A stretch of DNA of 5,094 bases. Origin: DASUPK01 sp036505735 (GTDB taxonomy: Bacteria > Actinomycetota > Thermoleophilia > Solirubrobacterales > 70-9). The number at the start of each line of letters is the position of its first letter. Positions within the stretch are counted from its first letter, which is position 1. Shown here in pieces: positions 1 to 5,094 of the stretch. The stretch is taken from assembly GCA_036505735.1 (NCBI GenBank), contig DASXSZ010000038.1:1-5094 (forward strand), in the 5' to 3' direction. Both the position numbers and the translations under genes were made by a program. The notes under the pieces were generated by a model. That model was not told the origin of the DNA. It searched no databases and worked only from the letters and a program-made list of their open reading frames with translations.

Positions 1-28
1 GATCGACTGCGGCTCGGCACGAGACCGT

Positions 29-54
29 CAGCCGAGGCTGGATCGCGTCGATCC
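29..54. repeat. Two adjacent short inverted repeats
   Basis: Two small palindromes abut in the non-coding left flank. The first is CAGCC-GA-GGCTG at 29-40 and the second is GGATCG-CGT-CGATCC at 40-54. Neither is followed by a run of T, so neither looks like a complete intrinsic terminator on the plus strand. They could be an operator, the stem of a terminator for a gene to the left, or chance in GC-rich DNA. No coding frame that I recognise crosses 1-177, and I found no well-spaced -35/-10 pair there. Confidence 0.3.
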
Positions 55-177
55 GCGGCCGATCAAATGCTGAGCCATCGGGTATCGAGACTGGTCGTGC
101 CGCAACTTCACGATCCTGCCCTCGTTATGTTCGTTTGATGCCTTCGCGGGGAATGCTGGCGGCGACATGATGGGGAC

Positions 178-1797
178 GTGCAGGGGTTGATCCGGGCCCG
201 GGCGGCCAGGGCGGGGGTGCTGACGGCGGGAATCGCCTGCCTGGCCCTGCTCGCACTCCTCGTTCGCGGGGAGAAGTCGCGCGCGGCCAGCAGTAAGCCG
301 AACATCATCATGTTCACGACCGACGACCAGACGGTCCGCGACCTGGCGGTCATGCCGAAGACCCAGGCGCTGATCGGAAGCGCCGGGGCGACCTTCCTGA
401 AGGCCTTCGCCTCCGACCCGCTCTGCTGCCCATCCAGGGTCACGGTGCAGACCGGCGAGTACGCGCACAACACCGGGGTGCTCGGCAACACCCCTCCGGC
501 GGGCGGCTACAGCAGCTTCAACGACAAGAACGACCTGCCGGTCTGGCTGCAGGCAGCCGGATATCGAACGATTCACATCGGCAAGATGCCGAACGGCTTC
601 ACGGACAAGGGCGACACCTACGTGCCGCCCGGATGGGGTCCCTACGCGGGCGGCATCGGCCCCGCCTCAAAGGGCGAGTTCTACGGCTTCATCGGCCCGC
701 CCTCCGACTACACGAACTTCGAGCTCGACGAGAACGGGATCCCGCACCAGTACACGGCGAACGACTACTCCACGGACGTCTACTCCGAGATCGCCGTCGA
801 CCGGATCAACAGTCACCTGACCCACTTCCCGGACGCCCCGCTCTACATGCAGGTCCAGTTCTTCGCGCCGCACGACCCGGCCACCCCGGCCCCCAGGTAC
901 GACGGCGCCTTCGCAACCGCGCCGCTGCCGATCGACCCGAGCTTCAACGAGAAGAACGTCAAGGACAAGCCGGGCTGGATCCGCGGGATCAGGCGCTTCG
1001 GGACGGGCCTGATCGCGAAGATCCAGGCGCGGTATCAGCGCCGCCTCGAGACGCTGCTCTCGGTCGATGACGCGGTCGAGAGGATCGTCGCCGACCTCGC
1101 GTCCAAGGGCGTGCTCGGCAACACCTATCTGATCTTCACCTCCGACCAGGGGTTCATGCAGGGCCAGCATCGCCTGCATCAGGGCAAGTTCGTCGCCTAC
1201 GACCCCTCGACTCAGGTGCCGCTGCTGATTCGCGGGCCCGGCATTCCCGCCGGCTCCCAGCCCCGCGCCCTCGTCTGGAACGGGGACATCACCTCGACCA
1301 TCCTGCAGATGGCCGGAGCGAGCGCTGGCCTCCCGCAGGACGGCCAATCGATATTGCCGTTCGCGGCCGACCCCGCCCGCAAGTCGACGCGTCCGATCCT
1401 GATCGAGACCGGACCTCCCGGCAGCACCTTCGAGCCCGGCGTCGGGACTGCGGCGTCGGCCCACCGCCCGGTGAGGCTGAGCACGTACGTCAAGAACCTG
1501 GACCTCGACCACTCGGCTCAGATCGCGCGGACGATCACCGCGCCCCGCTACAGGGGGATCCGTACCGGTCGCTACCTCCTGGTCAAGTACTCCGACGGGA
1601 GCCGGGAGCTGTACGACCTCTTCCACGACCCGCTCGAGGACCACTCGATCTACAAGGACTCACGCTACTTCCCGGTCCGCAAGTTCCTGCAGAAGAAGCT
1701 CAAGGACCTCGTGCAGTGCAGGGGATCGACCTGCAACACCGAGATCGGCAAGCCCCCCAAGCCGCTGCCAAAGAGGAAGAAACACTCCCTGAAATAG
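178..1797 (+). CDS. Exported sulfatase, N-acetylglucosamine-6-sulfatase-like (formylglycine type)
   Basis: This 539-residue protein belongs to the alkaline-phosphatase-superfamily sulfatases, which hydrolyse sulfate esters. The fold starts at PNIIMFTTDDQ (residues 41-51), with Asp49-Asp50 as expected calcium ligands. The signature LCCPSR (82-87) places Cys83 as the residue converted to formylglycine and Arg87 beside it, as in glucosamine-6-sulfatases. GKMPNG (135-140), APHDP (230-234), TSDQG (321-325, Asp323/Gln324 metal ligands) and QGK (335-337) follow in the usual order. The N-terminus has an Arg-rich stretch, a hydrophobic core at about residues 13-29 and a plausible cleavage site near SRA-AS (34-38), so export is expected. 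Cys21 does not sit in a good lipobox. A Cys pair (514, 519) precedes a Lys/Pro-rich tail. The start is GTG; GGGG lies only 2 bases upstream and a TTG at 187 is an alternative. GTG is preferred because it gives the Arg-rich n-region; an in-frame stop lies at 136-138. The natural substrate cannot be told. Activity requires a sulfatase-maturing enzyme encoded elsewhere. Confidence 0.93.
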   Translation: MQGLIRARAARAGVLTAGIACLALLALLVRGEKSRAASSKPNIIMFTTDDQTVRDLAVMPKTQALIGSAGATFLKAFASDPLCCPSRVTVQTGEYAHNTGVLGNTPPAGGYSSFNDKNDLPVWLQAAGYRTIHIGKMPNGFTDKGDTYVPPGWGPYAGGIGPASKGEFYGFIGPPSDYTNFELDENGIPHQYTANDYSTDVYSEIAVDRINSHLTHFPDAPLYMQVQFFAPHDPATPAPRYDGAFATAPLPIDPSFNEKNVKDKPGWIRGIRRFGTGLIAKIQARYQRRLETLLSVDDAVERIVADLASKGVLGNTYLIFTSDQGFMQGQHRLHQGKFVAYDPSTQVPLLIRGPGIPAGSQPRALVWNGDITSTILQMAGASAGLPQDGQSILPFAADPARKSTRPILIETGPPGSTFEPGVGTAASAHRPVRLSTYVKNLDLDHSAQIARTITAPRYRGIRTGRYLLVKYSDGSRELYDLFHDPLEDHSIYKDSRYFPVRKFLQKKLKDLVQCRGSTCNTEIGKPPKPLPKRKKHSLK

Positions 1798-1810
1798 AGG
1801 CCGGGGATAG

Positions 1811-2059
1811 GGTCCGGGGCATGGCCGCGCCGGAGACCGCGGGATCCGCTCGGGCGCCGACGCCTTCAAGGCCCTGGCACTGGGGGCCGACGCGGTGTTG
1901 GTGGGCCGCCCCTACCTCTGGGGACTGGCGCTCGACGGCCAGAACGGCGTCGAGACCGTGCTCCGCTGCCTGCTCGCCGAGCTGGATCTGACGATGGCGC
2001 TCAGCGGCTGCACGCGCATCGGCGAGATCGACTCAGGGCTTCTCCGTCAGCCCATCTAG
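1811..2059 (+). pseudogene. C-terminal remnant of FMN-dependent alpha-hydroxy-acid dehydrogenase / lactate 2-monooxygenase
   Basis: Reading in the frame of base 1841 gives GIRSGADAFKALALGADAV, then LVGRPYLWGLAL, then about 41 further residues (including DLTMALSGC) to the TAG at 2057-2059. This is the hallmark C-terminal end of FMN-linked L-lactate dehydrogenases, lactate monooxygenases and glycolate oxidases: the D-G-G-x-R-x-G-x-D and GRP segments that bind the FMN phosphate. Resemblance fades upstream of about 1835 (D-R-G where D-G/S-G is usual), and an in-frame TAG at 1808-1810 closes the frame. No ATG, GTG or TTG start precedes the conserved block; the first candidates (GTG 1895) lie inside it. 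Roughly 300 N-terminal residues, including the catalytic His/Arg region, are missing, so no working enzyme can be made. The remaining 72 codons have no internal stop or frameshift, which suggests recent truncation. It lies 13 bases after the sulfatase stop. An assembly junction is an alternative explanation. Confidence 0.85.
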
Positions 2060-3024
2060 CCGACGCTGAAGCTCGGGACGGTCGCGTGCAGCGAGACGGT
2101 GCAGCCCATCCCGTTCCTGATCTCCACCGCGTCGCAGAGCAGCCGCGTCAGCCACAGCCCGCGACCGCCCCGCTCCGCAGTCGGCGGGGCCAGTTGCCCG
2201 GCGAGGGCGTCCCTGATCCCGTCGCCGCCGTCGCTCACCTCGAAGACGATCTCGTCGTCCCCGTGCCAGAAACGGAGCGTCGCTGGAGGTCCACCGTGGA
2301 CCACTGCGTTCGTCGCGACCTCGTTCACCGCGAGCACCAGTTCGTCCGCTCGCAAGCGGGCCAGCCCGGCCTCGGTCGCGATGGCGCCAACCGCCCGCCG
2401 CACCTCGGGCAGATCGGCGAGCCCGAATCGAAGCTCGGCGAAGGGCTCGCCCGCAGGTCGATCCACCGCCGAATCGAGCCGTCGGCAGAACTCGACCGGC
2501 TCCTCGTAGCCCCCGCTGCAGGTCACACCCGCCGTATCGACGATCTCCGGGTGGGTGCTGCGGGCATGGCCGAGAATGTCCTCGGGCATTACGCGCGCGT
2601 CGTAGGGGCAGACGAAGGTGACCGGGTACTCGGAAAACGCCAGGTTGAGCACCGACTCGTGTCGCGCCCAATCGCGAACCTGCGCCGGGTGGCCGACGGC
2701 CCAGGGCGGCTCTACCATCACGCGAACCCGGCCACGATCGGCGCGCTCGGCCACCCAGCGACCGAGCCTCTCCCGCGTCCGGGCTGAGGTGTCGTACCAC
2801 CGCTCGACCGAGGCCAGGGTGAGCCCAGGCGGCGCGTCACCGAGCGCCGCCCTGAGGCTCTCGACGTTCCGCTCCCCGACCGCGACCAGGGTCGGCTCCC
2901 CCGACGCGACACCCTGCTCGACGAACGGCAGCGCAACGTCCATGAACTCCTGCTCCGAGCCGTAGATCAAGGCCTGGTGGACGAGCCCCTTCGAGGGGGC
3001 GGACGCTTCCCCAGCATGCTGCAT
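2056..3024 (-). CDS. MEDS-domain protein with C-terminal RsbW-like ATPase (RsbA-family anti-sigma regulator)
   Basis: This 322-residue cytosolic regulator has two domains. Residues about 13-185 form a MEDS domain, the sensory module first named from DcmR and methanogen proteins: GLVHQALIYGS at the start, a central EPPWAVG (105-111), RHESVLNLAF (121-130) and the CPYD motif (139-142). Residues about 195-318 form a HATPase_c_2 domain like RsbW/SpoIIAB: N-box with Glu235, Asn239 and His243, G1 box DGGDGI (265-270) and a Gly-rich lid with GGRGLWL (286-292). There is no phosphoacceptor-His dimerisation domain. It is therefore more likely an anti-sigma factor/Ser kinase in a partner-switching stress circuit than a true histidine kinase, although such proteins are often labelled that way. 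No transmembrane segment is seen. The start is ATG at 3024, with AAAGAG ending 6 bases upstream; the in-frame ATG at 3030 directly abuts that site. The frame remains open far upstream, but that stretch is antisense to the muramidase gene. Its sigma factor and STAS partner are not in the window. Confidence 0.87.
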   Translation of the reverse strand: MQHAGEASAPSKGLVHQALIYGSEQEFMDVALPFVEQGVASGEPTLVAVGERNVESLRAALGDAPPGLTLASVERWYDTSARTRERLGRWVAERADRGRVRVMVEPPWAVGHPAQVRDWARHESVLNLAFSEYPVTFVCPYDARVMPEDILGHARSTHPEIVDTAGVTCSGGYEEPVEFCRRLDSAVDRPAGEPFAELRFGLADLPEVRRAVGAIATEAGLARLRADELVLAVNEVATNAVVHGGPPATLRFWHGDDEIVFEVSDGGDGIRDALAGQLAPPTAERGGRGLWLTRLLCDAVEIRNGMGCTVSLHATVPSFSVG

Positions 3025-3030
3025 CGTCAT

Positions 3031-3036
3031 CTCTTT
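3031..3036 (-). promoter_or_regulatory. Ribosome binding site deciding the MEDS-protein start
   Basis: On the minus strand AAAGAG is followed by ATGACG and then ATG (3024-3022). The 6-base spacing suits the second ATG, whereas the first ATG (3030-3028) directly abuts the site. The match to the anti-Shine-Dalgarno sequence is only partial. Confidence 0.45.
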
Positions 3037-3133
3037 ACCCGCCGAGATCCGTTTGATGCCAGAGGGTTCGCGGACCCGGGCCGCTTGGATCACAGCAGCG
3101 CTCCTCTCGGCCGGGCGCCGTGTTCCCTCACCG
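3037..3133. promoter_or_regulatory. Divergent intergenic region between the MEDS regulator and the GH25 muramidase
   Basis: The two genes are transcribed away from each other, so both promoters should lie here or extend into the 5' ends of the genes. I could not place a convincing -35/-10 pair or stress-sigma (GTTT...GGGTAT-type) promoter on either strand. An interrupted palindrome, GCGG-a-CCCGGG-CCGC, lies at 3070-3084 and might be an operator. The segment at 3050-3060 repeats an 11-mer found upstream of the sulfatase. Confidence 0.4.
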
Positions 3134-3898
3134 ATGCCGAACGCGAGATGGGCAGGACGGATGCTGGCCACGCTGGCTGCGGCGGCCGGGTTGATGGCGG
3201 CGGGCGCCACCCCGGCGAGCGCGGGCACGAAGGCGATCGGGATCGACGTGTCGCGCTTCCAGGGGGCGATCGACTGGCCGAGCGTGGCGGCGTCCGGAAT
3301 TCGGTTCGCCTTCGTCCAGGCGAGCCGCGGGAGCGGCGCCGACTGCACGGTGAAGCCGGCCCAATGCGGGCCGGATCCGTACTTCGCGCTGAATCGCGTC
3401 GCCGCCGAGGGGAGCGGGATCCGCGTCGGGGCCTATCACCGGGCCTTCGCAAGCGGTGGCACCGTCGCGGACGCGCGCGCCGACGCCCTGGCGGAGGCCG
3501 ACGTCTTTCTGGCGCAGGTCGAGACGCTTGGGAGCGGCGAGCTCGTTCCGGTGATCGACGTGGAGACGCCGTTCACGGGCATGACGGCGACCACCCTGCG
3601 CACCTGGGTTCGCGTCTGGGTGAAGCGGGTCAACAAGCGCCTCGGCCGCAAGCCGATGATCTACACCAACGCCACCAGCTGGGCCGCCACGGGGAACACC
3701 GCTGAGTTCGCGAAGGCGAGGTACCCCCTCTGGGTCGCCCAGTGGGGCGTTTCGCACCCGACGGTCCCGGCATCCAACTGGGCCGGCCGCGGTTACTCGG
3801 TCTGGCAGTTCACCAGCTCGGGAAGGGTGCCGGGAATCTCGGGCCGGGTCGACATGGACCGGCTCGGCAAGGGCCTGGCCAAGATCACGGTGCGCTGA
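3134..3898 (+). CDS. Secreted GH25 family lysozyme-like muramidase
   Basis: Glycosyl hydrolase family 25 enzymes cleave the beta-1,4 bond between N-acetylmuramic acid and N-acetylglucosamine in peptidoglycan. With the ATG at 3134, the product is 254 residues. An Arg-containing n-region, a hydrophobic core (about 10-24) and an ATPASA-G cleavage site (25-31) form a signal peptide. The mature domain begins GIDVSRFQGAIDW (36-48, Asp38), has the catalytic Asp142-Val-Glu144 in VIDVETP (140-146), then IYTN (176-179), LWVAQW (199-204) and VWQFTSSGRVPGISGRVDMD (223-242). The length fits one catalytic domain without cell-wall-binding repeats. Two oddities are seen: QASRG (62-66) where KATEG-like sequence is common, and an insert with Cys71 and Cys78 that may form a small disulfide loop. 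The start is uncertain. ATG 3134 lacks a clear ribosome site; ATG 3161 has AGGA 3 bases upstream but loses the charged n-region; TTG 3053/ATG 3056 would add an implausible extension. It could serve in wall remodelling or in attack on other bacteria. Confidence 0.9.
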   Translation: MPNARWAGRMLATLAAAAGLMAAGATPASAGTKAIGIDVSRFQGAIDWPSVAASGIRFAFVQASRGSGADCTVKPAQCGPDPYFALNRVAAEGSGIRVGAYHRAFASGGTVADARADALAEADVFLAQVETLGSGELVPVIDVETPFTGMTATTLRTWVRVWVKRVNKRLGRKPMIYTNATSWAATGNTAEFAKARYPLWVAQWGVSHPTVPASNWAGRGYSVWQFTSSGRVPGISGRVDMDRLGKGLAKITVR

Positions 3899-3904
3899 GG
3901 CCGC

Positions 3905-4930
3905 CTACTCGACGGTCCAGATATCGCCGGAGCGCAGCAGGGAATCGAGGTCCTCGTCGCCCAATCCGTCGGCGACCTCATCGATCCGCTCGGTCACTGC
4001 CTGCCCGTAGGTGGGCCGCTCGCTCGAGCGGAGGACTCCGACCGGGGTCGGGCCGTTGGGCCGCTCGGCGAGGTTGGCGAGCGCGAAGGCGTGCGTGGGG
4101 TTGTCGGCGTCATGGACGACCAACTCGGCCGCGCCGACCTCGGCCACGTCGGCCACCTGCAGGCGTCCGTCCGGAGCCCGGACGACGCCGCGCTCGCCCT
4201 CCGGCCCGAAGCGGATCGGCTCTCCGTCCACGAGCCGGATCTGGTTGGCCGCCTTCCCCTTGCCGCGCACGGCCTCGAAGGCGCCGTCGTTGAAGACGTT
4301 GCAGTTCTGGTAGATCTCGACGAAGGAAGAACCGGAGTGAGCGGCGGCGGCGCGCAGGACCTCGGTCTCGTGGTCGCGATCGGTGTCGACGGTGCGGGCG
4401 ACGAAGCTGGCGTCTGCGCCGAGGGCCAGCGCCAGAGGGTTGAACGGATGGTCCTGGGAGCCGAAGGGGGTCGACTTGGTCACCTTGCCCTCCTCACTGG
4501 TCGGCGAGTACTGACCCTTGGTCAGGCCGTAGATTTGATTGTTGAAGAGCAGGATGTTGATCGGCACGTTGCGGCGGAGCGCGTGGATCAGGTGGTTGCC
4601 GCCGATCGAGAGCGAGTCGCCGTCTCCCGTCACGACCCAGACCGAGAGGTCCGGGCGGGCGAGGGCGAGCCCGGTCGCGAGCGCCGGAGCCCGGCCGTGG
4701 ATGCCGTGGACCCCGTAGGTGCTCATGTAGTAGGCGAAGCGCCCGGAGCAGCCGATCCCAGCGACGAAGACGATCTTCTCGGGCGGGATCCCGAGCTCCG
4801 GGAGGAACTGCTGGACGGTCGCGAGGATGGCGTAGTCGCCGCAACCCGGGCACCAGCGCGTCTCCTGGTCGGACGCGAAGTCCTTCTTGGTCAGGGTGAC
4901 GGTGCCGGGATGTCCGTTGGTCTCGCTCAT
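3905..4930 (-). CDS. korB: 2-oxoglutarate:ferredoxin oxidoreductase, beta subunit
   Basis: This 341-residue subunit binds thiamine diphosphate and a 4Fe-4S cluster in the enzyme that oxidatively decarboxylates a 2-oxoacid to its acyl-CoA with ferredoxin as electron acceptor. WCPGCGDY (26-33) gives Cys27 and Cys30, GIGCSGR (58-64) gives Cys61, and YQNCNVFND (207-215) gives Cys210. This is the four-Cys cluster pattern of two-subunit 2-oxoacid:ferredoxin oxidoreductases. The diphosphate/Mg motif is GDGDSLSIGGNH (102-113), followed by LLFNNQIYGLTKGQYSPTS (127-145). The C-terminal part (about 225-341) is of the longer actinobacterial KorB style. The start ATG lies inside the end of korA as ATGA, which implies translational coupling; no good free Shine-Dalgarno is seen. 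The enzyme would connect to the TCA cycle at succinyl-CoA if 2-oxoglutarate is the substrate. A pyruvate or branched-chain preference cannot be excluded from the sequence alone. It ends 6 bases from the convergent muramidase stop. Confidence 0.94.
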   Translation of the reverse strand: MSETNGHPGTVTLTKKDFASDQETRWCPGCGDYAILATVQQFLPELGIPPEKIVFVAGIGCSGRFAYYMSTYGVHGIHGRAPALATGLALARPDLSVWVVTGDGDSLSIGGNHLIHALRRNVPINILLFNNQIYGLTKGQYSPTSEEGKVTKSTPFGSQDHPFNPLALALGADASFVARTVDTDRDHETEVLRAAAAHSGSSFVEIYQNCNVFNDGAFEAVRGKGKAANQIRLVDGEPIRFGPEGERGVVRAPDGRLQVADVAEVGAAELVVHDADNPTHAFALANLAERPNGPTPVGVLRSSERPTYGQAVTERIDEVADGLGDEDLDSLLRSGDIWTVE

Positions 4931-5094
4931 AGGAGGTCCGTGATGACCTCGTCGAGCTCCTCGGCGAAGATCGGCAGGCCCTCGACCTTGTTGTAGCGAA
5001 GCGCGTCGACCAGGAACTCGGCACGGATGATCCGCCAGAGCTGGCCGCTGTTGGTCTCCGGGATCAGCACCCGCTCGTAGGAGCGGAGCAGCTC
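4927..5094 (-). CDS. korA: 2-oxoglutarate:ferredoxin oxidoreductase, alpha subunit (C-terminal end, partial)
   Basis: Only the last 55 codons are inside the window; the 5' part continues past base 5094. The visible residues begin ELLRSYERVLIPETNSGQL and continue through LWRIIRAEFLVDALRYNK to the end EELDEVITDLL and a TGA at 4929-4927. The segment with IPETNSGQL and a following YNKVEGLPI is typical of the C-terminus of KorA-type alpha subunits, which carry the pyrimidine-binding and fused gamma regions in the two-subunit enzymes. It is upstream of korB in the same direction, and the last TGA shares ATGA with the korB start, so the two are co-transcribed and made in step. No start or N-terminal motifs can be judged here. 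Confidence 0.9.
   Translation of the reverse strand, partial: ELLRSYERVLIPETNSGQLWRIIRAEFLVDALRYNKVEGLPIFAEELDEVITDLL
4933..4950 (-). promoter_or_regulatory. Hairpin at the korA-korB junction
   Basis: Read on the minus strand, GAGGTC-ATCACG-GACCTC forms a perfect 6-base-pair stem with a 6-base loop, ending 2 bases before the korB ATG. The 5' arm includes the only Shine-Dalgarno-like GAGG near the start. It is also coding sequence for the end of korA (EVITDL). A ribosome finishing korA would open this stem, consistent with coupled translation, though a stem this short can arise by chance. Confidence 0.35.

Noticed and set aside
107..131. Possible promoter TTCACG ... TATGTT upstream of the sulfatase
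   Set aside because: The spacing is only 13 bases, too short for a normal housekeeping promoter, and both boxes match poorly.
138..170. Ten-codon open frame just upstream of the sulfatase, possible leader peptide
   Set aside because: It is too short, has no ribosome site or attenuator-like structure, and such frames are common by chance.
667..1644. Long minus-strand open frame of 325 codons inside the sulfatase gene
   Set aside because: Composition is rich in Arg, Gly, Val and Asp with no recognisable motif, and the plus strand carries a clear sulfatase. It is an antisense shadow of a GC-rich gene.
1716..1991. 91-codon plus-strand frame crossing the sulfatase end and the FMN remnant
   Set aside because: It is out of frame with both, and its translation is Pro/Ser/Arg/Trp-rich. 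The real family match is in the adjacent frame.
3053..3133. Upstream starts TTG 3053 or ATG 3056 for the muramidase
   Set aside because: They would add about 26 residues before a complete signal peptide and leave almost no room for divergent promoters.
3025..3348. Upstream extension of the MEDS protein to 430 residues
   Set aside because: The extra N-terminus is antisense to the muramidase signal-peptide region, is low-complexity Ala-rich and matches nothing. The MEDS domain starts right after the ATG at 3024.
3896..3907. Intrinsic terminator between the muramidase and korB
   Set aside because: The gap is 6 bases with no stem or T-run. Any termination would lie within the opposing coding sequences or depend on Rho.

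Overview
The window is GC-rich and gene-dense, with GC-biased third codon positions and long antisense shadow frames. Its gene content is a KorAB-type 2-oxoacid:ferredoxin oxidoreductase, an RsbA-like MEDS/anti-sigma protein, a GH25 muramidase and a formylglycine-type sulfatase. This suggests a high-GC actinobacterium, perhaps of the Thermoleophilia/Solirubrobacterales type. The lineage is inferred from gene style only; there is no rRNA or other marker here.

Layout, left to right. Bases 1-177 hold no recognisable gene, only two small adjacent inverted repeats. Bases 178-1797 (+) encode an exported sulfatase of the N-acetylglucosamine-6-sulfatase-like group with an intact Cys-type active site. 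Bases about 1811-2059 (+) hold a decayed gene: the C-terminal 72 or so residues of an FMN-dependent alpha-hydroxy-acid dehydrogenase/lactate monooxygenase, without its start or catalytic half. Its stop overlaps the stop of the convergent gene at 2056-3024 (-), a MEDS-domain protein fused to an RsbW/SpoIIAB-like ATPase. A short divergent region (3025-3133) separates this regulator from a secreted GH25 lysozyme-like muramidase (3134-3898, +). That gene converges, with a 6-base gap, on korB (3905-4930, -), the beta subunit of 2-oxoglutarate (or related 2-oxoacid):ferredoxin oxidoreductase. korB is preceded, with an ATGA start/stop overlap, by the last 55 codons of korA (4927-5094, -), which continues beyond the window.

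How the parts relate. korA and korB form one operon whose products make one enzyme. The regulator and the muramidase share a divergent intergenic region and might be co-regulated, but nothing in the sequence proves it. The sulfatase and muramidase are both predicted to be exported hydrolases. No tRNA, rRNA, CRISPR array, insertion sequence or convincing intrinsic terminator was seen. The most notable points are the in-frame remnant of the FMN enzyme, the overlapping convergent stops in a CTAG palindrome, a hairpin immediately upstream of the korB start, and the regulator-muramidase pairing. I did not find a clearly new multi-gene system.
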